DNA of 34,467 bases, from positions 1 to 34,467 of the forward strand of contig JAJTHG010000044.1 in assembly GCA_021298835.1 (NCBI GenBank), written 5' to 3'. The notes beneath the pieces are model-generated. The model had not been told where the DNA came from. It was given only the letters and a program-made list of their open reading frames with translations, and searched no databases. Position 1 is the first letter of the stretch. Each line of letters opens with the position of its first letter. Made by a program: the position numbers and the translations under genes. Positions 9,401 to 18,600 of this stretch are shown here, in pieces. This DNA comes from Gemmatimonadota bacterium. Lineage in GTDB: Bacteria > Gemmatimonadota > Gemmatimonadetes > Gemmatimonadales > Gemmatimonadaceae.

Positions 9401-11218
9401 CGGCCGATCCAGCCCACGCTGCCCGCGTGGTACACGACCGCCGGGAACCCGGAGTCGTACACGGCCGCCGGCCGCGCCGGCCTCAACCTGCTCACCCACC
9501 TGCTGGGCCAGAGTCTCGAGGAACTGCGGGGGAAGATCGCGCTCTACCGCGAGGCGTGGCGGGAGGCGGGGCATCCCGGGCGCGGGCACGTCTCGCTCAT
9601 GCTGCACGCCTTCGTCGGGGACGACGAGGCGCAGGTGAAGGAGACGGTGCGCGAACCGCTCACCGCGTACCTGCGCACGTCGGTTGGCCTGGTCAAGCAG
9701 TACGCCGACACCTTCCCCGCGCTCAAGAAGCGGGTGGACGGCACGACGTCGGACCTCGACCTCGCGGCGCTCGCCCCGGCCGAGATGGAGGCGTTGCTCG
9801 CCTATTCGTTCGAGCGCTACTACGAGACGAGCGGCCTGTTCGGCACGCCCGAGCGGGCGGCCGGCATGGTCGATCGCGTCAAGGGAGCCGACGTGGACGA
9901 GATCGCCTGCCTGATCGACTTCGGGATCGAGTCGGCGCGCGTGCTGGCGCATCTGGCCCACCTCGACCGGCTGCGCCAGCTCACCGGAGCACCGGCGGCG
10001 GCACCGCCGGCGGCACCGGCGGCGGCACCGCCGGCTGACGCCCGATCGCTTCCCGCCCTCGCGGCGCGCCATGGCGCGACGCACCTGCAGTGCACGCCGT
10101 CCATGGCGGCGATGCTGCTCGCCACGCCGGAGGGGCGCTCGGCGGTCCAGCGACTGCGCATGGTGCTGATCGGCGGTGAGGCATTCCCGCCGGCCCTCGC
10201 CCGCGAGCTGCGGCAGCTCGTCGCCGGCGAGGTGCACAACATGTACGGTCCAACGGAGACGGCGATCTGGTCCACGACACAGCACGTCGTCGAGGTCGAG
10301 GGAGGCCGGGTCCCCATCGGTACGCCGATCGCCAACACGACGATCTACGTCGCCGACGCCCGCGGACAGCCGGTGCCGCCGGGCGTGCCGGGCGAGCTGC
10401 TGATCGGCGGCGCGGGCGTCGTGCGCGGGTATCACGCGCGGCCGGACCTCACCGCGCAGCGCTTCGGCTGGTTCGAGGCCCCCGGCGTGCCCCGCGAGCG
10501 CGTCTATCGCACCGGCGACCTCGCGGCGTGGCGCGACGACGGGCGGCTCGAGTTCCTCGGTCGGCTCGACCATCAGGTGAAGATCCGCGGGCACCGGATC
10601 GAGCTCGGGGAGATCGAGGCCCGCCTCGCGACCGACCCGTCCGTGCGGGAGGCGGTGGTGATCGCCCGCGAGGACGTCCCGGGGGACACGCGCCTCGTGG
10701 GCTACGTCGTCGCGCGGGCCGGGGTCACGGTTGACATCGCGGCGCTGCGCGAGCGCGTACGGGGTGCGCTGCCGGACTGGATGGTGCCGGCGCAGCTGGT
10801 CGTCCTCGCCGACCTGCCGCGCACGCCGAACAAGAAAGTGGACCGTCAGGCGCTCCCCGCACCCGACGCCCTGTCTTTGCCTTCGGCGGTGGCCTACGTG
10901 GCACCGACGTCGTCGCTCGAGGAGACGATCTCGGGCATCTGGGCCGAGGTGCTGCGCATCGAACGCGTGGGCACGAGGGACAACTTCTTCGACCTCGGGG
11001 GGCACTCGCTGCTCGCGGTGCAGGTGCACGCCAAGCTCACGGCGGCGCTGCAGCGGGAGATCACCATCACCGACCTGTTCCGCTTCCCCACCGTGGCGAC
11101 CCTGGCCCGGCACCTGGCCGGCGACGGTACGACCGACGCCGCCAAGCCGGGCAGCGCCCGCGCCGATGCACGCCGCGAGGCGCTGCGGCGGCGCGCGGCG
11201 CGCGCCAATCCGACCTGA
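6440..11218 (+). CDS. NRPS: formyltransferase-like, half C domain, A domain with embedded luciferase-like monooxygenase, T domain
   Basis: The protein has 1592 residues. Residues about 14-200 are formyltransferase-like (GVHDGPL at 110-116, ADAG around Asp148) and are followed by the matching C-terminal subdomain. The catalytic Asn of the usual N-x-H motif is Gly110, while His112 and Asp148 remain. Residues about 370-585 are only the C-terminal lobe of a condensation domain, with no HHxxxDG. The A domain starts near 589 (YTSGSTGLPKG at 737) and is split after motif A4 (SFDISVLELCW) by a full FMN luciferase-like monooxygenase at about 828-1182. It resumes with QCTPSM, NMYGPTE, YRTGDL and NKKVDR. 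A T domain follows, with the phosphopantetheine Ser1523 in DLGGHSLL. The specificity code reads DILQLGMIWK, glycine-like by recall. It is the first gene of the cluster. The ATG at 6440 is preferred over a TTG at 6380, which would add residues unlike the domain. Confidence 0.93.
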   Translation: MQSVEQMLPESSRRPTSGGATYRCAVIGDDSLAERCIELLTSRGHVVTCFVTSNHALRRWAEERQMRVMDVSSDWVAALRDASLDYLFSVADPHVLSSAARQCARRGSIGVHDGPLRRHAGIAGPAWSITDGAREHCVSWRRLDEAADAGVMLFQRVFPVAANEDAGVLRARCIEAGAETFAELLDDLESEFVAERGVPPDRATMHGAADRPAGRSVISWRTSAADVDALVQALDHGTYANPVAVPTVYTSKGVFVVLEFEVLPGDRPTAAPGTLVAVDAAGWVVSTATADVRIGGFHEVDGTALTPARVAELARVAPGDVLPVPPADAIARIDAVSRRIHRHEAWWVGRLASLAPLRVPASGTAGPDAGSGHDRIASVPVGLEWSRASTGSGTPDDHLAAAVLAYLARVTGHTTFDIGWRDQATADTVAGVECWFAPVVPVHVALTPESDAEAAISAAFDGVRVARERTSYSRTVAVRYPALRQAPVAPLPVVVESVNALARSASAPLGDLTVTVCAPEQVVRFRSRDGRYTARDLERLTSGFLAFVQAMARAPHQALATLPVMDETEARRVLREWNATAVNVPPACIHHLIEAQVRRTPDAIALHALDGSVTYRELDRRANRLARLLQQAGVGPDQPVGLCLPRTSELVIAVVAIHKAGGAYVPLDPSYPAERVRYMLEDSGAAVLVTTAALAAQFPDYAGRVVSVESLRGAATERDDTDIAGGARPEHLAYRIYTSGSTGLPKGVDVEHRNVVNFFAGMDARIGGGGPGTWLAVTSLSFDISVLELCWTLARGFTVVLADDAHAGAQAGTHSGGADGTTHAGRGIDFSLFYFSADEHEHAREKYRLLLEGARFADRNGFVAVWTPERHFHAFGGLYPNPSVTGAAIAAITERVQIRAGSCVLPLHHPLRVVEEWSVVDNLSGGRVGVSFAAGWQPNDFVLRPEGYATAKERFLEDIDTVRRLWRGESLPFTAPNGQTVELRTLPRPIQPTLPAWYTTAGNPESYTAAGRAGLNLLTHLLGQSLEELRGKIALYREAWREAGHPGRGHVSLMLHAFVGDDEAQVKETVREPLTAYLRTSVGLVKQYADTFPALKKRVDGTTSDLDLAALAPAEMEALLAYSFERYYETSGLFGTPERAAGMVDRVKGADVDEIACLIDFGIESARVLAHLAHLDRLRQLTGAPAAAPPAAPAAAPPADARSLPALAARHGATHLQCTPSMAAMLLATPEGRSAVQRLRMVLIGGEAFPPALARELRQLVAGEVHNMYGPTETAIWSTTQHVVEVEGGRVPIGTPIANTTIYVADARGQPVPPGVPGELLIGGAGVVRGYHARPDLTAQRFGWFEAPGVPRERVYRTGDLAAWRDDGRLEFLGRLDHQVKIRGHRIELGEIEARLATDPSVREAVVIAREDVPGDTRLVGYVVARAGVTVDIAALRERVRGALPDWMVPAQLVVLADLPRTPNKKVDRQALPAPDALSLPSAVAYVAPTSSLEETISGIWAEVLRIERVGTRDNFFDLGGHSLLAVQVHAKLTAALQREITITDLFRFPTVATLARHLAGDGTTDAAKPGSARADARREALRRRAARANPT

Positions 11219-11238
11219 CGCGACCCGACCCGCCCCCC

Positions 11239-12642
11239 GTGCAGGCCCACGCCCTGACCGCGACGCAACGGTCCATGCTGTACCACCGACTCGGCGGAGC
11301 CGAGGACGGGGTGGACATCGAGCAGATCGTGTGCACGCTCCCCGAGGCCGTGGACGTGGCGCGCCTCGAGGCGGCCTGGGCGCGCGTCATCGCGCGGCAC
11401 GAGTCGCTCCGCGGCGCGCTCCGCTGGGACGGGCCGGCGGGGCCGGAGCTCGTGGTGGCCGACCGGCTGACGGTGCCGCTCGAGGTGATCGACCTCTCGG
11501 ACCTCGCTCCGGATCAGCGGGAGGCGGAGCTCGCGTTGGCGCTGGCTGACGACCGGCTGGTCGGTTTCGAGCTCGACCAACATCCCCTGCTCCGCCTCGC
11601 GCTCTATCGCTTCGGCGCCGCCGAGCACCGGCTGGTGTGGAGCTTCCCGCACGTCATCGTGGACGGGCGCTCGTTCGGACAGGTGCTGGGCGAGGTGTTC
11701 GCCATCTACGACGCGGACGGGCCCGGCGACGAGCCGCTGCCGCCGGAGGTGCCGCAGTTTCGCGAGTTCATCTCGTGGCTCGAGGCGAGAGACGGGGCGT
11801 CCGCCGACGAGGCCTTCTGGAAGCGCGCCCTTGCCGGGGTCGAGTTGCCGACGCCCCTGGCACCGCCGCATCCGTCCACGCGCGAGGACAGCTGGGGCGA
11901 CCGAGACGTGCGGCTCTCTGCCGCCGACTCCGATGCCGTGCGGGCGGCAGCGGCGCGCCTCGGGGTCCCGCTGAGCACGATCGTCGCAGGTGCCTTCGCG
12001 CTGGCGCTTGCCGGGCCCAGGACCCGCGAGGTCGTCTTCGGCATGGCCCGCGGGCGCCGGCGCGGCACGATTCCCGACGCCGAGCGGGTGGTGGGCTGCT
12101 TCCTGACGGTGCTCCCCGTTCGCGCGCGGCTGCCGCGCGGCCTGTCCGTCGGCCCGTGGTTGAAGGCCCTTCGCGCCGAGTACCGCGAGGCGACGCCGCA
12201 CGAGCACGCCGCGCTCGCCGACATCAAGCGGTGGTGCGGCATCCCCGCAGGCCGACCGGCCTACGAGGCGTTGCTCATCTTCGACGCGCACTCCATCGGC
12301 GCCGAGATGCGCCTCCGCGGCGGGAAGTGGGGTGATCGTTGGTGCGTGCTCGTGGAGCGAACCGGTGTGCCGATCACGCTCTACGCGTACGCCGAGGCGC
12401 AGCTCCACCTGCGGCTGTCCTACGACCGGAGGCGCCTCGACGACGGCGGAGCGACGGTATTCACGTCGCGCATGGCGACCCTCCTTGCGACGCTCGCGAA
12501 CGACGCCGCGACACCGCTCGGCAACCTCGTGCCGTCGGAAGGAGCCAGCGCGCCGCACGCCGCCGCGCCCGATGCCGCCGCGCCCGATGCCGCCGCGCCC
12601 GATGCCGCCGCGGCGACCGCCTCGCGCCCGCTCGGGGCCTGA
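11239..12642 (+). CDS. Free-standing NRPS condensation domain
   Basis: This 467-residue protein starts at a GTG 20 bases after the NRPS stop and covers a complete condensation fold (LTATQRSMLYHRL at the start, RHESLRGALRW, then DRRRLDD near the end). The active-site motif reads PHVIVDG, with Pro137 in place of the first His; the catalytic His138 and the structural Asp142-Gly143 are kept, so activity is possible. The floor-loop region (FGMARGRRRG, VGCFLTVLPVR) is present. It may supply the amide-forming activity that the preceding protein, with only half a C domain, lacks, or it may act on a free amine substrate. The C-terminus ends in a low-complexity tail made by three copies of a 15-bp repeat (AAAPD). 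Confidence 0.88.
   Translation: MQAHALTATQRSMLYHRLGGAEDGVDIEQIVCTLPEAVDVARLEAAWARVIARHESLRGALRWDGPAGPELVVADRLTVPLEVIDLSDLAPDQREAELALALADDRLVGFELDQHPLLRLALYRFGAAEHRLVWSFPHVIVDGRSFGQVLGEVFAIYDADGPGDEPLPPEVPQFREFISWLEARDGASADEAFWKRALAGVELPTPLAPPHPSTREDSWGDRDVRLSAADSDAVRAAAARLGVPLSTIVAGAFALALAGPRTREVVFGMARGRRRGTIPDAERVVGCFLTVLPVRARLPRGLSVGPWLKALRAEYREATPHEHAALADIKRWCGIPAGRPAYEALLIFDAHSIGAEMRLRGGKWGDRWCVLVERTGVPITLYAYAEAQLHLRLSYDRRRLDDGGATVFTSRMATLLATLANDAATPLGNLVPSEGASAPHAAAPDAAAPDAAAPDAAAATASRPLGA
12559..12603 (+). repeat. 15-bp in-frame tandem repeat, three copies
   Basis: GCCGCCGCGCCCGAT is repeated exactly three times and encodes AAAPD three times in the tail of the condensation protein. It is a flexible linker, possibly of variable length between strains. 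Confidence 0.9.
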
Positions 12643-12647
12643 TCCTC

Positions 12648-15600
12648 GTGACGGCGTCCATGCCACCGGGGCTCTCCGGCAATGCGATCGCGATCGTCGG
12701 CATGGGCGGGCGCTTCCCCGGCGCGCGGACGCTGGCGCAGTTCTGGGCGAACCTCCGCGACGGGGTCGAGTCGGTGCGCGTGCTCACCGACGAGGCGCTG
12801 CGTGCGGCCGGGGTCCCCGACGCCGAGCTGCGCGACCCGCACTACGTGAAGGCCGCCCCCGTGCTGGACGAAGTGGGCTGGTGGGACGCCGGCTTCTGGG
12901 GCTTCAGCCCGAAGGACGCCGCGATCATGGACCCGCAGCACCGCCTCTTCCTCGAGGTGAGCTGGGAGGCGCTGGAGCAGGCCGGCATCGTCCCATCCCG
13001 GTTCGACGGCGCGATCGGCGTCTTCGCCGGCGCCGGGATGCACTCGTACTTCACCTGGCACCTCGCCCCGAACCGCCAGCTGATGGACTCCGTGGGGCTG
13101 TTCCTCGTCCGCCACACTGGCAACGACAAGGACTTCCTCGCGACGCGCGTCTCCTACTGCCTCGACCTGCGCGGGCCGAGCATCAACGTGCAGACGGCCT
13201 GCTCGACGTCGCTGGTGGCGATCCACCTCGCTTCGCAGAGTCTCCTCTCGGGAGAGTGCGACCTGGCACTGGCGGGCGGCGTGACGATCGAGCTGCCGCA
13301 GGGCGTCGGCTATCGCTTCAAGGAGCAGGAGATCCTCTCACCGGACGGCCATTGCCGGGCCTTCGACGCCAAGTCACAGGGCACGCTGTTCGGATCCGGC
13401 GCCGGCGTGGTGGTGCTGCGCCGGCTGTCGGACGCGCTCGAGGCGGGGGACCCGATCCAGGCCGTGATCCTCGGCTCCGCGGTCAACAACGACGGGTCGT
13501 CGAAGGTCGGCTACCTGGCGCCGAGCGTGGATGGCCAGGCGGCGTGCGTCGCCGAAGCGCTGTCGATCGCCGACGTTCCCCCTGATTCGATCGGATACGT
13601 CGAGATGCACGGCACCGGCACCCCGGTGGGCGATCCGATCGAGGTGACGGCGCTGACCCAGGCGTTCCGCTCACTGGGAGCCACCGGCACGGGGACGATC
13701 CCGATCGGCTCGCTGAAGACCAACATCGGGCACCTCGACACCGCCGCCGGCGTCGCCGGCCTCATCAAGACGACGCTCGCGATGCAGCACGGCGAGGTAC
13801 CGGCCAGTCTGCACTACACGGCGCCGAACCCGATCATCGACTTCGCGTCGAGTCCGTTCTACGTCAACGGCGGCCGGGCGCCGTGGCGGGTCGGGGCGAC
13901 ACCCAGGCGCGCCGGGGTCAGTTCGCTCGGCGTCGGGGGCACCAACGCCCACCTCGTGGTGCAGGAGGCGCCGACGCGCCCGCCCTCGGCGAAGGCGTCG
14001 CGCGCATGGCAGTTGCTCCCCGTGTCCGCCCGCACGGCGGACAGCGCCGAGCGGGCTCGGGGCACCCTGGCCGATCACCTGCGCGCCCACGGCGAACAGG
14101 CCCTGGCCGACGTGGCATGGACGCTGCAGACGGGTCGGCAGGGTTTCGCCGAGCGGCGTGCCGTGGTGGCGCGCGACCACGACGGCGGGGCCGCCATCCT
14201 CGACGCGTTCGACCCGACGACGAGCGCTACCGGCACCGCACCGGAGCAGGGACGCGCGGTGGCGTTCCTGTTCGCCGGCGGCGGGGCACAGTACGCGGCG
14301 ATGGGAGCGACGCTCTACCGCGACGAACCGGTGTACCGCGCGGTGATCGATCGGTGCGCAGCGCTCCTCAACCCGCATCTCGGCCGCGACCTCGTCGGCC
14401 TGCTGTTCCCCGAGGGGGGGCGGACGGCCGAGGCCGACCGCCTCCTCGAGCGGCCCGCCTTCGCGCTCCCCGCGCTCTTCACGACGCAGGTGGCACTGGC
14501 GACGCTGCTCCGGTCGTGGGGCGTCGAGCCGACCGCGATGATCGGCCATTCGATGGGCGAGTACACGGCGGCGCACCTCGCCGGCGTCTTCTCGCTCGAG
14601 GCGGGGCTGCGTCTGGTGCACGTGCGCGGCACGCTCTTCGAGACGCTGCCGACGGGGGGCATGCTGTCGGTGCCGCTGTCAGCGGAAGCGCTCGCGCCCC
14701 TGCTCGGCGACGAACTCAGTCTCGCCGCGGTCAACGGACCGGCCCTCTGCGTGGCCTCGGGTCCGGTGGCCGCCATCGCCGCGCTCGAGCGGACACTCGC
14801 CCAGCGCGAGGTCCAGACGCGGCGCGTGCACATCGAAGTGGCGGCCCATTCCTCGATGCTCGAGCCGATCCTGGCCGAGTTCCTGGCGTTCCTCAGGACG
14901 GTCCGCTTTGCGGTGCCCAGGACGCCGTTCGTGTCGAACCTGAGCGGGACGTGGATCACCCCCGCCGAGGCGACGAGTCCCGAGTACTGGGTGCGCCACC
15001 TGCGGGAGACGGTGCGCTTCTCGGACGGCGTGCAGGAACTCTTCGCCGACGCGAGCCGCATCCTGCTCGAGGTCGGGCCGGGCCGGACGCTGGCGAGCCT
15101 TGCCGGCCAGCATCCCGGGCGTCCACGGGACCAGCCCGTCCTGCAGTCAATGCGGCATCCGGACGACGCCACGGACGATGTCGCCTTCGCGCTGCTCGTC
15201 GCCGGCCGACTCTGGGCGAACGGCGCCACGCTCGACTGGGCCGGGCTGCACGGTGGGGAGGCGCGTCGCCGCGTGTCGCTTCCCACGTACGCGTGGGACC
15301 GCGCGTATTACTGGTTCGACCGGCCCGCGGCGCAGCCTGCGGCAGCGAGCGCTGCGGTCCGCCGCGCCGACGTGTCCGAGTTCGGGGCGCTCGCGGCATG
15401 GAGTCGCGCGGCGGCGGTGCCGCCCGCGACACCCGGCGGCACTTCGGTCGTGTTCGCCGATGCCGGGACGCTCGGGGACTCGCTCGCCGAGGCGCTGCGT
15501 GCCGCCGGGGGCTCGGTGGTGACGGTGCGGTCGGGTGACCGCTTCGGCGGCGCCGGGGACGCGTGGCACGTGCGTCCCGGCGTCGCCGACGACCACGAGG

Positions 15601-18600
15601 CGCTGCTCGCCGCCCTGCGCGCGTCGGGGATCACCCCGACGCGCCTCGTGCATGCGTTCGGCCTCGTGCCGGTGGACGATACGGCGCCGCTGGCCGACCG
15701 CCTCGCGCGGAGCTTCGACAACGTCTTCGCCCTGTCGCAGGCGCTCGCCAGGGACGACGTCACGTCTCCGGTGGCGCTCGAGGTGCTCACCGTCGGCGCG
15801 TGGGCTGTCGCCGGTGAGCCGGCGCTCGACCCCGCGCGGGCCACGGCGCTGCCGCCCGCGGCGACCCTCTCCGCCGAAGTGCCGGCGGTCGCGGCGCGCG
15901 GGATCGACGTCGCGTGGCCAGCCGACGCGTCGGCCGAAGCGACGCTGCTTGCGCAGGTGCTCCGTGAACTCGCCGCCCCCGTGGCCGAGCGCGCGGTGGC
16001 ATTGCGCGGGCGCGACCGGTTCACCCGCACCTGGCAGCCGGTATCGCTGACGCGCGACCCCACGCATCCCGTGCGCCTGCGCGAGGGCGGCACCTACCTC
16101 GTCACCGGCGGCCTTGGCGGGATCGGTCTCTCCCTGGCCGAAGGGCTGGCGCGCGACACGCGCGGCACGCTTGTGCTGGTGGGGCGGAGCGGCCTGCCGG
16201 AGCGCGAGGCATGGGACGCGTGGACGGCCGAGCACGGCGCCGACGACGCGACGTCACGCCGGATCGCCGCCGTGCGCGCGATCGAAGCAGCCGGCGGCAC
16301 GGTGATGCTCGCGACAGCGGACGTGGCCGACGCGGCGCAGGTGGCGGCGGTGCTGGCCCGCGTACGCGCCGCGAACGGCGCGGTGCACGGCATCGTGCAC
16401 GCGGCGGGGACGCTCGACGACGGGCCGCTCGCGGTGAAGACGCCAGCGGGAGCCGCGGCCGTGCTTGCGCCCAAGGTCCAGGGCACGATCGCGCTCGACG
16501 CCGCCATCGGCGACGCCCCGCTCGACTTCTTCGTCTGCTGCTCCTCGGTCTCCGCGGCTGCGGGCCTCCCGGGTCAGGCCGACTACGGGGCCGCGAACGC
16601 GTTCCTGGATGCCTTCTGCGAGGCACGGACGCGGCGGACAGGGGAGCCGGCGATCGCGATCGGCTGGAGCGCATGGCGCGAGGTCGGCATGGCGGCCGCG
16701 TTGGCGCGCGGCGAAAGGAACAAGCCGGCCGCGACGGGTCATCCCGGGCTCTCCACGCGTCTGGCTGAGCGTGGCGGCGACACGGTGTTCGCGGGCGTGC
16801 TCGCGACCGACACCCATTGGGTGCTCGACGAGCACCGCGTGAAGGACGGCACGGCGCTGCTCCCCGGCACCGGATACCTCGAGCTGGTGCGCGCCGCCAT
16901 GGCCACGCAACCGGACCCCCGCACCCTCGAGCTGCGCGATGTGACGTTCGTGGCGCCGTTCGTCGTGGACGACGGCGTGCCGCGCGAATTGCGCGTGGCA
17001 CTCACGCGCGGCGGGGATGGTGCGTTCGCGATCGCCGGGCGCCTCGCCGACGGCGGGTGGGAGGTGCACGTGACGGGACAGGCGGGATACGTCGAGGCGT
17101 CCACGCCGACGCCCCTCGATGTGGCCGCCATCGAGGGGCGCTGCACGGACGAGGTCGTGGACTACGCCGCCGACTGGGAGCATCCCCAGCTGGCCTTCGG
17201 GCCACGGTGGAAGAACATCCGTCGGGTGTCGTACGGCAGGCGCGAGGCGCTGATGCGGCTCGAGCTTTCGGCGGCGTTCCACGGGGACGTCACGCGATGG
17301 CTGCTGCACCCGGCACTGCTCGACATGGCCACGGCGGGGGCCGTTCGACTTCTCCCGCGCGGCGAGGCACGCGACGCCCTGTTCGTCCCGATGTCGTACG
17401 GGACCGTCCGCGTCCATGCGCCGTTGCCACCGACGATCGTCAGTCACGTGCGCGTCCGCGACACGGAGTTCGGCTCGCCCGACGTGATCGCGTTCGACGT
17501 GACGGTCGCGGATGCGGCGGGTGGGGTGCTGCTCACGGCGGAGGCCTTCTTGCTGACGCGGGTCGCCGAACCGGCGTCGCTCCGCTCCCGGACGCGCCGG
17601 GCGCCGACGGGCACGGCGGGCGGCCGCTTCGACGTCGTGGGGGTCGGCAGCCGTCGCGAACCGGAGGGGTACGCGGAGGCCCTCGATCCACGCGAAGGGG
17701 TGGAGGCCTTCCTGCGCATCGTCGAGTCGGCGCCCGGGCCCCACGTCACGGTCACGCCGATCGCGATCGACGCCCTCCTTGGCCAGCTCCAGCCGCATCG
17801 CCCGCGCCACTCCGAAGGCGCGGTGGTCCGGACGGCTGCACCGGCCCTCCCGACGGCCGCGATCGAGCGCGCGCTCGTCGCGCTCGACGGGGTTCGGGAC
17901 GCGTGCATCGTCGCTCGGGCGGACCGGGCCGGCGCGACGCGCGTCGTCGCCTACGTGGCGTCGTCGGATCACGGCGACGAGCAGGCGCCCGCGTGGCGAC
18001 GCGCCTTGGAGCGGCAGTTCCCGTCGGCCCTCGTGCCGTCGGTGTTCGTGACCCTCGACGAACTGCCGCGAACGGCCGACGGCCGCCCGGACGCCGACCG
18101 CCTCCCCGACCCGTTCGCGGCGCAGCGGCCGACGGTCGAGCCCGCGACGGAGGCCGAACGAAGGGTCGCGACGGTGTGGCGCGAGGTGCTGGGCGTCGCA
18201 GGGCTGTCGGTCACCGACTCGTTCTTCGAGGTCGGCGGTCACTCGCTGCTCGGCCTGCGCGTCCTCGCGCGCCTCAAGCGCGAGACCGGGGTGGATGTCC
18301 CGCTCGCGGAGCTGTTTGCACGGCAGACCGTGCGGGCGCTCGCGCCCCTGTATGCGCCCGCGGTGGACGAGGGGACGGCCCCCGAGGACATCCCGCTCCT
18401 GCCGACGGTTCCCTTGGACGTGCCGATCCGGCTGACCGCGGTCCAGGAAGGCCTGTGGGTGGACGAGGAGCTGATCCCGGGTTCCACGACGAACGTCATC
18501 TCGGGGGCTCGCCGCGTCGAAGGACCGTTCTCGATCGAGGTCCTGCGCGAGGCACTCCGGATGCTGGCGGAGCGTCACGATGCCCTGCAGGTGGTGGTGG

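Noticed and set aside
6401..11113. Long minus-strand frame opposite the first NRPS
   Set aside because: High GC leaves antisense frames open; the plus strand carries an unbroken set of NRPS motifs.
12339..12647. Upstream extension of the PKS-NRPS frame
   Set aside because: It overlaps the coding end of the condensation protein in another frame and reads as Arg-rich noise; the KS domain starts soon after the GTG at 12648.
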